From: Massilia violaceinigra
Lineage (GTDB): Bacteria; Pseudomonadota; Gammaproteobacteria; Burkholderiales; Burkholderiaceae_D
DNA length: 64,000 bases
Direction of reading: 5' to 3'
Assembly (NCBI RefSeq): GCF_002752675.1
Contig: NZ_CP024608.1
Location: forward strand, 372,001-436,000
The notes below the pieces were generated by a model. That model saw only the letters and a program-made list of their open reading frames with translations. It was not told where the DNA came from and ran no database searches. A program made the translations under genes and the position numbers. The number at the start of each line of letters is the position of its first letter. Position 1 is the stretch's first letter. Shown in pieces: positions 55,377-64,000 of the stretch.

Positions 55377-56147
55377 ATGACAGATGTCATATTGGAAACA
55401 AAGAACCTGACCAAAGAGTTCAAGGGCTTTACCGCGGTCAATGATGTCAACCTCACCGTCCAGCGGGGCCACATCCACGCGCTGATCGGTCCCAACGGCG
55501 CCGGAAAGACCACCTGCTTCAATCTGCTGACCAAATTCCTGGTGCCCACGTCGGGCCAGATCCTGTTCAACGGAAAAGATATCACCGCCGCGCACCCGGC
55601 CCAGATCGCGCGCATGGGAATCATCCGCTCGTTCCAGATTTCCGCCGTGTTCCCGCACCTGACCGTGCTGCAGAATGTGCGCATCGGCTTGCAGCGCGAG
55701 CTGGGTACCTCCTTCCATTTCTGGCGCAGCGAACGGTCGCTCTCGCTCCTGAACGAGCGCGCCATGGAGTTGCTGGCCGAAGTCGACCTGACCGAATTCG
55801 CCGATACCGTCACGGTCGACATGCCGTATGGACGCAAGCGCGCGCTTGAAATCGCCACCACCCTGGCAATGAAGCCCGAGCTGATGCTGCTCGACGAACC
55901 GACCCAGGGCATGGGCCACGAGGATGTGCACCGCGTCACCGAGCTGATCAAAAAAGTCTCGGCCGGCCGCACGATCCTGATGGTGGAACACAATATGAAC
56001 GTGGTCTCCGGCATCTGCGACAAGATTACCGTGCTACAGCGCGGCGCCTTGCTGGCCGAAGGCAGTTACGCCGAAGTCTCGACCAATGCGCAGGTGATGG
56101 AAGCCTACATGGGCACGACCAGCACCGAACTCGAAGGAGCGCACTGA
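55377..56147 (+). CDS. livG: Branched-chain amino acid ABC transporter ATPase LivG
   Basis: The 256-residue ATPase has Walker A GPNGAGKTT, the Q-loop RSFQISAVFPHLTVLQNV, the LivG-type signature MPYGRKRALEIATTLAM, Walker B LMLLDEPTQGMG and H-loop VEHNMNVV. Branched-chain-type importers (HAAT family) carry Leu/Ile/Val or related substrates. The stop overlaps livF's start (TGATG). First gene of livGFKHM. Confidence 0.93.
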   Translation: MTDVILETKNLTKEFKGFTAVNDVNLTVQRGHIHALIGPNGAGKTTCFNLLTKFLVPTSGQILFNGKDITAAHPAQIARMGIIRSFQISAVFPHLTVLQNVRIGLQRELGTSFHFWRSERSLSLLNERAMELLAEVDLTEFADTVTVDMPYGRKRALEIATTLAMKPELMLLDEPTQGMGHEDVHRVTELIKKVSAGRTILMVEHNMNVVSGICDKITVLQRGALLAEGSYAEVSTNAQVMEAYMGTTSTELEGAH

Positions 56148-56854
56148 TGACCGCGGCGCTTGAAATTTCGCATCTACAAGCCTGGTACGGCGAATCGCAC
56201 ATCCTCCACAACGTCAACTTGCTGGTCAACAAGGGTGAAGTCGTCACCCTGCTGGGCCGCAACGGCGCCGGGCGCACGACCACCTTGCGCGCGATCATGG
56301 GCTTGACCGGGGCGCGCACCGGGTCGATCAAGGTGAACGGGGTCGAAGCCATCGGCCTGCCGACGCACAAGATTGCCCATCTGGGCATCGGGTATTGCCC
56401 GGAAGAGCGCGGGATTTTTTCCTCGCTGTCGACCGAAGAAAACCTGATGCTGCCGCCGCAACTGGCCGGCGGCGACGCCGGCATGTCGGTGGCCGAGATC
56501 TACGAGATGTTCCCGAATTTACTGGAACGAAGACACAGCCCGGGCACGCGCCTGTCCGGCGGCGAGCAGCAGATGCTGGCAGTGGCGCGCATCTTGCGCA
56601 CCGGTGCGCGCCTGTTGCTGCTCGATGAAATTTCCGAAGGCCTGGCGCCGGTGATCGTGCAAGGACTCGCGCGCATGATTACCACGCTCAAGGCCAAGGG
56701 CTACACCATCGTCATGGTGGAACAGAATTTCCGCTTCGCCGCACCGCTGGCGGACCGGTTTTACGTGGTGGAGCATGGTCAGATTGTCGAGACCTTTGCT
56801 TCGTCGGAACTGAGCGCCAAGATGCCGGTTCTCACCGAGCTGCTGGGCGTATAG
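56147..56854 (+). CDS. livF: Branched-chain amino acid ABC transporter ATPase LivF (Arg Walker A)
   Basis: The 235-residue ATPase has signature LSGGEQQMLAVARIL, Walker B LLLLDEISEGLAP and H-loop VEQNFRFA. Walker A reads GRNGAGRTTT. The invariant Lys that contacts the ATP phosphates is Arg (CGC codon), a single change from the family's GRNGAGKTT. The rest is normal, so either this subfamily tolerates Arg or hydrolysis relies on LivG. Overlaps livG by one base and leads into livK. Confidence 0.92.
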   Translation: MTAALEISHLQAWYGESHILHNVNLLVNKGEVVTLLGRNGAGRTTTLRAIMGLTGARTGSIKVNGVEAIGLPTHKIAHLGIGYCPEERGIFSSLSTEENLMLPPQLAGGDAGMSVAEIYEMFPNLLERRHSPGTRLSGGEQQMLAVARILRTGARLLLLDEISEGLAPVIVQGLARMITTLKAKGYTIVMVEQNFRFAAPLADRFYVVEHGQIVETFASSELSAKMPVLTELLGV

Positions 56855-56909
56855 CAGGATAGCGACAGCCCAATAGCAGGACCATACTTACATCCTCAAT
56901 GGAGACAAC

Positions 56910-58115
56910 ATGAAACCTAACATCATTGCTTTAGCCACCAGCGCAGCATGCCTCGGATTCGCCCTGCCAGTCCAGGCCCAAGTGTCGAACGACACTATCA
57001 AGATCGGCATGCTGACCGACGTGTCCGGCGTGTACGCCGACGTTGACGGGGCCGGCGGCGCGGAAGCGGTCAAGATGGCGATCGCCGACCTCGGCGGCAA
57101 TATCAACGGCAAGAAGATCGAATTCGTTTTCGCCGACCACCAGAACAAGGCCGATATCGCCGCCAGCAAGGCGCGCGAATGGTTCGACCAGCAGGGTGTC
57201 GACATGCTGATCGGCGGCACCAATTCGGGCGCCAATCTGGCCATGGCCAAGATTGCGGCCGAGAAGAAAAAAGTCTTCATTTCGATCGGCGCCGGCACGG
57301 CCCGCCTGACCAATGAAGAATGCTCGCCGTTCACCGTGCACTACGCCTACGACACGGTGGCGTTGGCACGTGGAACAGGTGGCGCGATTGTGAAGCAGGG
57401 CGGCAAGAACTGGTATTTCCTGACCGCCGATTATGCCTTCGGCCAGTCGCTTGAAAAAGATACGACCGAGGTGATCAAGGCGGCCGGCGGCACGGTCGCG
57501 GGCACGTCCAAGCACCCGCTGTCGGCGTCGGATTTCTCGTCCTTCCTGATCAAGGCGCAGGGCTCGAAGGCGCAGATTCTGGGCCTGGCCAATGCCGGCG
57601 GCGACATGATCAATGCGGTCAAGGCAGCCAACGAGTTTGGTGTTGGCAAGTCGATGAAGCTGGCTGGTTTGCTGGTGTTCATCAACGATATCCACACCTT
57701 GGGATTGAACATGACCCAAGGCATGTATCTGACCGATGGCTGGTACTGGGATCAGAGTCCTGAAAGCCGGGCCTGGTCGAAGCGCTATTTCGCCAAGATG
57801 AAGAAGTTCCCGTCGATGCTGCAAGCCGCCGATTACTCGGCCGCGACCAACTACCTGAATGCGGTCAAGGCGATCGGTACCGACGACAGCGAGAAGGTCA
57901 TGGCGCAGTTGAAGAAGACCAAGATCAACGACATGTTCACCAAGGGCGGCGAGATCCGTCCGGATGGCCGCATGGTGCACGATATGTACCTGATGGAAGT
58001 GAAGAAGCAGGCGGAATCGAAGTATCCGTGGGATTACTACAAGGTCGTCGCGACGATTCCGGGCGCGCAGGCATACACGACCAAGGCGGAAACGAAGTGC
58101 GCGTTGTGGAAGTAA
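56910..58115 (+). CDS. livK: Branched-chain amino acid ABC substrate-binding protein
   Basis: The 401-residue periplasmic protein has signal peptide (ALATSAACLGFALPVQA then Q). It is of the type I periplasmic-binding-protein (peripla_BP_6) fold: IKIGMLTDVSGVYADVDGAG, VEAVKMAIADLGG-like segment and GTNSGANLAMAKIAAEKKKV. GGAGACAAC is the ribosome site. The ligand may be an amide, amino acid or aromatic compound rather than Leu; it cannot be told from the sequence. It separates the ATPases from the permeases, a rearranged order. Confidence 0.9.
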   Translation: MKPNIIALATSAACLGFALPVQAQVSNDTIKIGMLTDVSGVYADVDGAGGAEAVKMAIADLGGNINGKKIEFVFADHQNKADIAASKAREWFDQQGVDMLIGGTNSGANLAMAKIAAEKKKVFISIGAGTARLTNEECSPFTVHYAYDTVALARGTGGAIVKQGGKNWYFLTADYAFGQSLEKDTTEVIKAAGGTVAGTSKHPLSASDFSSFLIKAQGSKAQILGLANAGGDMINAVKAANEFGVGKSMKLAGLLVFINDIHTLGLNMTQGMYLTDGWYWDQSPESRAWSKRYFAKMKKFPSMLQAADYSAATNYLNAVKAIGTDDSEKVMAQLKKTKINDMFTKGGEIRPDGRMVHDMYLMEVKKQAESKYPWDYYKVVATIPGAQAYTTKAETKCALWK

Positions 58116-58135
58116 GTTAGGTCGCGTTCGAACAC

Positions 58136-58228
58136 CCGCCGTCGTTCCCGCGCAGGCGGGAACCCAAGTTTGCGAGCGTCAGCACAACGCGACGAACTTG
58201 GGTTCCCGCCTGCGCGGGAACGACGGAG
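58136..58228. repeat. REP-like perfect inverted repeat element
   Basis: CGTCGTTCCCGCGCAGGCGG with GAACCCAAGTT pairs with AACTTGGGTTC and CCGCCTGCGCGGGAACGACG. The long hairpin, with a small central loop, lies between livK and livH. A related copy at 43375-43485 is degenerate. It may weaken read-through or stabilise the livGFK transcript. Confidence 0.8.
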
Positions 58229-58305
58229 CAAAGGGTGTTTGTTTTTTTCGCGCGCGTTTCCTCCTCCACCGGCCCGCCCGGTCCCATTTTATGAACTGAG
58301 ATGCC

Positions 58306-59190
58306 ATGGAAATATTCGGCGTTCCCCTGCAGGCCATGGTCAGCCAGCTTTTGCTCGGCCTGGTCAACGGCTCCTTCTACGCCATGCTTTCGCTTGGCCT
58401 GGCCGTCATCTTCGGCCTGCTTAATGTCATCAACTTCTCCCACGGCGCCCTCTACATGATGGGCGCCTTCGCCGCCTACATCGGCGTGACCACATTCGGC
58501 CTGAGCTACTGGGCGATGCTGGCGCTGGCGCCCCTGCTGGTCGGCGTGTTCGGCATCATCGTCGAAAAATCGATGCTGCGCTGGCTCTACAAGCTCGACC
58601 ACCTGTACGGCCTGCTGCTCACCTTCGGCATCACCTTGCTGCTCGAAGGCGTGTTCCGCTCGTTCTTCGGCAACTCCGGCCAGTCGGTCAGTGTTCCGGA
58701 ACTGCTGCAGGGCCGCACCGACCTGGGCTTCATGGAACTGCCCAACTACCGCCTGTGGGTCGTGTTCGCCTCGCTCACCGTGTGCCTGCTGACCTGGTTC
58801 GTCATCGAAAAGACCAAGCTCGGCGCCTACCTGCGGGCCGGGACCGAGAATCCGAAACTGGTTGAAGCCTTCGGCATCAACGTGCCGCTGATGGTCACGC
58901 TGACCTACGGCTTCGGCGTCGCCCTGGCGGGCTTTGCCGGCGTGCTGGCGGCGCCGATCATCAACGTCACGCCACTGATGGGTTCCAACCTGATCATCGT
59001 CGTGTTCGCCGTTGTGGTGATCGGGGGCATGGGATCGATCATGGGTTCCATCATCACCGGGCTCGGCCTTGGCGTGATCGAGGGACTGACCCGCGTCTTC
59101 TATCCGGAAGGCTCGGAAGTGGTGGTGTTCGTGGTCATGGTCATCGTGCTGTTGCTCCGTCCCGCCGGTTTGTTCGGCAAAGAAAAGTAA
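58306..59190 (+). CDS. livH: Branched-chain amino acid ABC permease LivH
   Basis: The 294-residue permease has about eight helices. LivH marks are LLLGLVNGSFYAMLSLGLAV, LLNVINFSHGALYMMGAF, GINVPLMVTLTYGFGVALAG and VVVIGGMGSIMGSII. It is preceded by a REP-like hairpin, so it may have its own promoter or be poorly read through. livM follows 16 nt behind. Confidence 0.93.
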   Translation: MEIFGVPLQAMVSQLLLGLVNGSFYAMLSLGLAVIFGLLNVINFSHGALYMMGAFAAYIGVTTFGLSYWAMLALAPLLVGVFGIIVEKSMLRWLYKLDHLYGLLLTFGITLLLEGVFRSFFGNSGQSVSVPELLQGRTDLGFMELPNYRLWVVFASLTVCLLTWFVIEKTKLGAYLRAGTENPKLVEAFGINVPLMVTLTYGFGVALAGFAGVLAAPIINVTPLMGSNLIIVVFAVVVIGGMGSIMGSIITGLGLGVIEGLTRVFYPEGSEVVVFVVMVIVLLLRPAGLFGKEK

Positions 59191-59209
59191 CCGAGAACTG
59201 GAGCCATTG

Positions 59210-60193
59210 ATGAACAAGAACATCGCTTACGGCGTCGCGCTGCTGATTGCGCTGGCGGCGCCTTTTATCGGCTATCCCGTGTTCCTGATGAAGTTGCTGT
59301 GCTTCGGGCTGTTTGCCTGCGCCTTCAACTTGCTGATCGGTTACACCGGCCTGCTGTCCTTCGGCCACGCCGCGTTCTTCGGTTCGGCCGGTTACGTGAC
59401 CGGGCACGCGCTGACGGCACTCGGCTTGCCGACCGAAGTCGGCATTCTGCTGGGCGTGGCTGCCAGCGCGCTGGTCGGCCTGGTGATGGGTGCGCTGGCG
59501 ATTCGCCGGCAAGGCATTTACTTTTCCATGATCACGCTGGCGCTGGCGCAGATGGTGTATTTCGCGGCACTGCGCGCGCCTTTCACGCATGGCGAGGATG
59601 GCTTGCAGGGAGTTCCACGTGGGAAGCTGTTCGGCCTGATCGACCTCAGCAACGACCTGACCTTGTACTTCGTGGTGCTGGCCATTGCGGTGGCGGGCTT
59701 TGCGCTGATCGTGCGCACGGTGCACTCGCCGTTCGGCCAGGTGCTCAAGGCGATCAAGGAAAACGAGCCGCGCGCCATTTCGCTCGGCTACGACGTCGAC
59801 AAGTACAAGCTGGTGGCCTTCGTGCTGTCAGCCTCGCTGGCGGGGCTGGCGGGCGCCACCAAGACGCTGGTGCTGGGCTTCGAGACGCTTACCGACGTGC
59901 ACTGGGCCATGTCCGGCCTGGTGATCCTGATGACGCTCGTAGGCGGCATGGGGACGCTGTCGGGGCCGATCATTGGCGCCTTCATCATCATCACGCTGGA
60001 AAACAAGCTGGGCGATATCGGCACCTTCCTGGCGACCCACACCGGGGTCGAGTGGTTCAATACGCTGGGCGAATCGGTCGGCATGGTGACCGGGCTGATT
60101 TTCATCCTTTGCGTGCTGCTGTTCCGGCGTGGCATTGTGGGTGAAATCGGCGCTGCGCTGGCGGCCTCCGGAATTCGTAAGAAATCCGTATGA
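59210..60193 (+). CDS. livM: Branched-chain amino acid ABC permease LivM
   Basis: 327 residues from the ATG at 59210; a TTG directly before it is also possible. LivM features are LLIGYTGLLSFGHAAFFGSA, RRQGIYFSMITLALAQM, GYDVDKYKLVAFVLSASLAG and MTLVGGMGTLSGPIIGAF. GGAG lies about 10 nt upstream. It completes the transporter with LivH, the two ATPases and LivK. A strong terminator follows. Confidence 0.93.
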   Translation: MNKNIAYGVALLIALAAPFIGYPVFLMKLLCFGLFACAFNLLIGYTGLLSFGHAAFFGSAGYVTGHALTALGLPTEVGILLGVAASALVGLVMGALAIRRQGIYFSMITLALAQMVYFAALRAPFTHGEDGLQGVPRGKLFGLIDLSNDLTLYFVVLAIAVAGFALIVRTVHSPFGQVLKAIKENEPRAISLGYDVDKYKLVAFVLSASLAGLAGATKTLVLGFETLTDVHWAMSGLVILMTLVGGMGTLSGPIIGAFIIITLENKLGDIGTFLATHTGVEWFNTLGESVGMVTGLIFILCVLLFRRGIVGEIGAALAASGIRKKSV

Positions 60194-60215
60194 TTGCTTA
60201 AAATGCACGGTGCGG

Positions 60216-60241
60216 GCCGGGTCGCAGACCCGGCTTTTTTT
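60216..60241 (+). terminator. Rho-independent terminator of the liv operon
   Basis: GCCGGGTC and GACCCGGC form an 8-bp stem around GCA, followed by seven T, 22 bp beyond the livM stop. Confidence 0.9.
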
Positions 60242-60264
60242 ATCCAATTTTTTACGGAGGAACG

Positions 60265-61077
60265 ATGGAACAGACACTGACCGTGAATGGCATTGCGATG
60301 CACGTCGTGACCGAAGGGGAAGGGCCGGCCTTACTCTTGCTGCATGGCTTTCCGGATACGTATGCTGTCTGGCGCTTGCAGATCGACGCACTGGCCGCCG
60401 CCGGCTATCGCGTCATCGCGCCGGACCTGCGCGGTTACGGCAAGACTGAAGCGCCCGCCAGCGAGGATGCGTACGCCATGGAAGTGCTGCGCGCCGACAT
60501 GGTGGCCTTGCTCGATGCGCTCGGAGTCGAACGCGCGCTGCTGATCGGCCACGATTGGGGGTCGGTGGTCGGCTGGAACCTCTGCATGTACGCGCCAGAG
60601 CGCGTGGAACGCTTCGTGGCGCTGTCGGTAGGGCATCCGGCTGCGTACACCGACGGCGGGCCGCTGCAGCTGCTCAAAGGCTATTACGTGCTGGTATTCC
60701 AGCTGCGCGGTATCGCCGAGTCGCTCATCAAGGCGTTCGACTGGCATGCATTGCGCGGCCTGGCGAGCACGCCGCGTCAGTTCGAGGAATGGCGTAACCA
60801 TCTCGACCGTCCCGGCCGTCTGACCGCCGCCCTGAACTATTACCGCGCCAATCTGAAAATGTTCAACGCGAGCACCTGGCCTACCGTAAAGATTCCAGTG
60901 CTGGGCATCTGGAGCGCGGGCGATGTTGCGCTGACTGAAGCGCAAATGCGCGGTTCCGAGAAGTATGTCGGCGATACTTTCCAGTACGAACGCGTCGAAA
61001 AAGCCGGTCACTGGCTTCAGCTCGAAGCAGCCACACAGGTCAATGCATCGATACTTAAATTTTTCACAGCAGAGTAG
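60265..61077 (+). CDS. Alpha/beta hydrolase, epoxide-hydrolase-like
   Basis: The 270-residue enzyme has the oxyanion motif HGFPD, the cap-type DLRGYGKTEAP, the nucleophile elbow GHDWGS with Asp as nucleophile, and the late His in GHWLQLE. An Asp nucleophile and the HGFPD motif fit epoxide hydrolases or haloalkane dehalogenases. The last 120 residues carry the lid. Start ATG after GGAGGAACG. No operon partner is evident, though MarR lies downstream. Confidence 0.9.
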   Translation: MEQTLTVNGIAMHVVTEGEGPALLLLHGFPDTYAVWRLQIDALAAAGYRVIAPDLRGYGKTEAPASEDAYAMEVLRADMVALLDALGVERALLIGHDWGSVVGWNLCMYAPERVERFVALSVGHPAAYTDGGPLQLLKGYYVLVFQLRGIAESLIKAFDWHALRGLASTPRQFEEWRNHLDRPGRLTAALNYYRANLKMFNASTWPTVKIPVLGIWSAGDVALTEAQMRGSEKYVGDTFQYERVEKAGHWLQLEAATQVNASILKFFTAE

Positions 61078-61120
61078 GCGGATGTCCAAATTGCTTCACG
61101 TGAAACAATTCCATAAACTG

Positions 61121-61134
61121 GTTGCATAGCGAAC
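61121..61134. promoter_or_regulatory. MarR-type operator copy 1
   Basis: GTTGCATAGCGAAC lies 23 bp before the marR-like start. A nearly identical GTTGCATAGCTAAC lies at 61591-61604 before the tautomerase gene. The core of the second copy is a partial palindrome (GTT...AAC). Confidence 0.65.
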
Positions 61135-61156
61135 TATCATCGGCTACAGTGGATGC

Positions 61157-61573
61157 ATGTTTGATCACTGCCTCTATTTCAATACGACTGCGCTGGCCCG
61201 GGTTCTGGAGCGTGAGTGGACGCGTGCGTTCAAGCCGTTCGGACTGACGCCATCGCAGGCGTTCATGCTGCGCGCGATCCTGGCGCGTCCGGGCTTGCTG
61301 CAAAGCGAACTGGCCAGGGAACTGGTGATCAGCCGCCCAACCGCCACGCGCTCGCTCGACGGTTTGCAAAAGCTGCACCTGATCGACCGCCGCGCCACCG
61401 GCGGGGATGGCCGTGAATGCGCGGTGTTTCCGGAACCCGGCGCGCTGGCCATGCATGACGATCTCAACGCGGCAAGCGGGGCCGTCACCGCCCGGCTGAA
61501 ACAGCTTCTCGAACCGGAACAGTTTGCCGCCATCGTCGGTTCGCTCAAGCAGGCGCGCGCGGCAGTGGTTTGA
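61157..61573 (+). CDS. MarR family transcriptional regulator
   Basis: The 138-residue winged-HTH protein has GLTPSQAFMLRAILARPGLL, the recognition helix ISRPTATRSLDGLQKLHLID and the wing RRATGGDGRECAVF. It likely represses its own gene and the tautomerase gene through the identical operator copies; ligand unknown, perhaps an aromatic acid or an oxidant. Confidence 0.88.
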   Translation: MFDHCLYFNTTALARVLEREWTRAFKPFGLTPSQAFMLRAILARPGLLQSELARELVISRPTATRSLDGLQKLHLIDRRATGGDGRECAVFPEPGALAMHDDLNAASGAVTARLKQLLEPEQFAAIVGSLKQARAAVV

Positions 61574-61590
61574 TTTTTTTTACCCAAGTA

Positions 61591-61604
61591 GTTGCATAGC
61601 TAAC
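61591..61604. promoter_or_regulatory. MarR-type operator copy 2
   Basis: GTTGCATAGCTAAC lies 15 bp before the tautomerase start, in place for repression. It is 13 of 14 identical to copy 1. Confidence 0.65.
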
Positions 61605-61618
61605 CAATGGAGACGTAA

Positions 61619-62017
61619 ATGCCTATTATCAATGTCAAAATCAGTGCCGTGAAATCCCCCGACATGATCCGCCAGATTGCCGACCTGGTTCTCGACAATA
61701 CCATCGGCATCCTGCGGAAGAAGAGGGAGCTCATTTCCATTGCCATCGATTTCGTCGACCCGGACTGCTGGATCGTCGGCGGCAAGTCCCTGAGCGAGCA
61801 ACGCAAGCACAGCGTCTACGTCGACATCAAGGTCACCGACGAGACCAACACCAAGGATGAAAAGGCGGCCTACATCGCCGAGGTCTTCGCGGGCTTCGGC
61901 GCGCTGCTCGGCGAGCTGCACGAGGAGAGCTATATCTACGTCGACGACGTGCGTGCAAGCGCCTACGGCTATGGCGGCCGGACGCAGGAGTACCGCTACC
62001 AGCATCCGGCCGCATAG
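61619..62017 (+). CDS. Tautomerase-superfamily protein (4-oxalocrotonate type)
   Basis: The 132-residue protein starts MPIINVKISAVKSPDMIRQI, with the amino-terminal Pro2 as catalytic base, and has two related halves. Length and the strand FVDPDCWIVGGKSL fit the longer tautomerase_2-like group rather than the 62-residue 4-OT. Probable enol-keto isomerase of an aromatic or xenobiotic acid. Start ATG after GGAGACGTAA. It is regulated through the shared MarR operator. Confidence 0.82.
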   Translation: MPIINVKISAVKSPDMIRQIADLVLDNTIGILRKKRELISIAIDFVDPDCWIVGGKSLSEQRKHSVYVDIKVTDETNTKDEKAAYIAEVFAGFGALLGELHEESYIYVDDVRASAYGYGGRTQEYRYQHPAA

Positions 62018-62026
62018 AAGCCGGAC

Positions 62027-62998
62027 CTAGCCGGCGGAGTCGCCCGCCGCCACGGATGCGCCGGCAGTGCCGGCACTGCCGGCACTGCCAGCACCAAAAC
62101 GCCCGCCCGCCTGGCGCCGGAACTCCTTCGGCGTTACGCCCTTGATCTGCAAGAAGCGCCGGTTGAAATTGGCCACATTCTGGAAACCGACGTCGTAACA
62201 GACATTGGTGACGTACTGGTCGGTGTTCATCAGCAGCTGGCATGCCTTGTTGACGCGCAGCCGGGTGACGAAGTCAGTGAAACTGTTTCCCGTGGTCTTG
62301 CGGAAGAAGCGCGAGAATTTGCTCAGCGACATGCCGAGCTGATCCGCCACTGCCTCGGCCGAGATCGGATCGCGGTAGTTGTCGGTGATGTAGCTCAGTA
62401 CCGCGTTGACCTTGGCCAGGGTGCCCTCATCGTCATACGAGCGCATCGTCGCGCTCGACAGCAGGCGGTATTTGTTGTTGCGCGCGAGACGGCACATGAA
62501 GTTCACGAAGTGGCCGAAGCGCTCGGCGCCGCCGCTGCCGCGAATGCGCAGGAAATCCTGTTCGGCCTCGGCGCCGATGTCGAGAAACTCGATGCCGTAG
62601 ATCGACCGTTCCAGCAGGGGCAGCAACTCGCGCAGTTCCGGGATCAGCCGGGAGGCCTGCTCCAGCGGCTCGTGGGCGAACTGCAGGATCATGTCGCGCA
62701 ACAGCACGCCTTCTTCCGGCACGCTGCTCGATATCCAGTTATGCGGCAGGCGCGGCCCGGTCAGCACCAGGTGGCCGGGCGAGAATTCGCCGATGTAGTC
62801 GCCGACGAACAGCTTGCCGCTGGTGGATACGATCAGATGCAGCTCGTACTCGTCGTGGCAGTGCCAGCGCACGCGCGGGCTGGGATAGCCGTGCTCGATG
62901 TAGTGGACGATGCCGTCGTAGTTTTCGCGTTCGAGCTCGGGTGGCTTGGGCTGGAAGCGCTGCGGTTCCACGTGGCGCATCTGAGGCAAAATGGTCAT
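62027..62998 (-). CDS. AraC family transcriptional regulator
   Basis: The 323-residue protein has an N-terminal cupin-like sensing domain (VRWHCHDEYELHLIVSTSGK and GHLVLTGPRLPHNW) and two C-terminal HTH motifs (ISAEAVADQLGMSLSKFSRF, YVTNVCYDVGFQNVANFNRR). The last 25 residues are low-complexity Gly/Ser/Ala encoded by repeats of GCCGGCACT near 62059-62092. It lies next to the mannitol-dehydrogenase-family gene and may activate it in response to a sugar. Confidence 0.9.
   Translation of the reverse strand: MTILPQMRHVEPQRFQPKPPELERENYDGIVHYIEHGYPSPRVRWHCHDEYELHLIVSTSGKLFVGDYIGEFSPGHLVLTGPRLPHNWISSSVPEEGVLLRDMILQFAHEPLEQASRLIPELRELLPLLERSIYGIEFLDIGAEAEQDFLRIRGSGGAERFGHFVNFMCRLARNNKYRLLSSATMRSYDDEGTLAKVNAVLSYITDNYRDPISAEAVADQLGMSLSKFSRFFRKTTGNSFTDFVTRLRVNKACQLLMNTDQYVTNVCYDVGFQNVANFNRRFLQIKGVTPKEFRRQAGGRFGAGSAGSAGTAGASVAAGDSAG
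62059..62092. repeat. Short tandem repeat inside the AraC gene
   Basis: The nonamer GCCGGCACT, slightly varied, is repeated about three and a half times in the last codons of the AraC-type gene. Because the unit is a multiple of three, copy changes would only alter the Ser/Ala/Gly tail. Confidence 0.5.
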
Positions 62999-63037
62999 CC
63001 TGTCGTCCCCGTCTTTTTATGGCTTACCCATGGTCGT

Positions 63038-64000
<963 letters not shown>

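Overview
The window looks like chromosomal DNA of a GC-rich betaproteobacterium of the Oxalobacteraceae (Massilia/Duganella/Telluria type). Pointers are a PEP-CTERM protein, a Burkholderiales-type trimeric porin, putA without its own DNA-binding domain next to an Lrp-type regulator, an AauRS-like acidic amino acid cluster, and REP-like inverted repeats. This is inference from gene content; no rRNA or tRNA gene was seen. Boundaries of short sites were counted by eye and may be off by one base.

Layout. 1-13 kb: a PEP-CTERM protein running off the left edge, a YjdF-like membrane protein, a KfrA-type coiled-coil DNA-binding protein, an SDR oxidoreductase beside a decayed LysR gene, an ABC ATPase/permease pair, an overlapping beta-propeller and secreted zinc protease pair, a Sel1-repeat protein and an orphan. 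13.3-14.6 kb: a lipoprotein GH16 endoglucanase with a CBM6-like module and a LacI-type operator upstream.

15-26.7 kb is one physiological unit for acidic amino acids and their amides. It has an orphan periplasmic binding protein, a periplasmic asparaginase/glutaminase, a sigma-54 response regulator and sensor kinase, a porin, a complete GltIJKL-type ABC importer and glutamate dehydrogenase. Expected flow: Asn/Gln are deamidated in the periplasm, Asp/Glu cross the porin and ABC importer, and glutamate is oxidised to 2-oxoglutarate, under AauRS-like control. A good -24/-12 promoter lies at 20625-20640.

26.8-32.2 kb is the accessory stretch: a TonB-dependent receptor, an IS66 remnant whose tnpB start is fused in frame to a duplicated 3' third of the glutamate dehydrogenase gene, and two AT-richer small genes bounded by 26-bp imperfect inverted repeats.

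32.2-41.9 kb is housekeeping: glmS, an Lrp-type regulator, an unusual ABC ATPase/permease pair, glmU, a DUF6279-type lipoprotein, rsmD, coaD, a 4Fe-4S ferredoxin and a chalcone-isomerase-like protein. 42-51.5 kb holds a LysR regulator, a chemoreceptor with a C-terminal sensing domain, putR/putA with a palindromic operator, alanine dehydrogenase and an MTA/SAH nucleosidase.

51.54-52.51 kb is the most interesting stretch. It is gene-free, AT-rich and duplicated, with six consensus DnaA boxes, several near-consensus ones, and two copies of a TAG-trio / GC-rich / DnaA-box module. That is the architecture of a bacterial replication-origin unwinding element, yet no dnaA, dnaN, gyrB, parAB or mnmG is nearby.

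52.5-64 kb: a nitronate monooxygenase, a GMC oxidoreductase with a TTG start, a livGFKHM branched-chain amino acid ABC system, an alpha/beta hydrolase, a MarR regulator and a tautomerase that share an operator, and an AraC regulator beside a mannitol-dehydrogenase-family gene running off the right edge.
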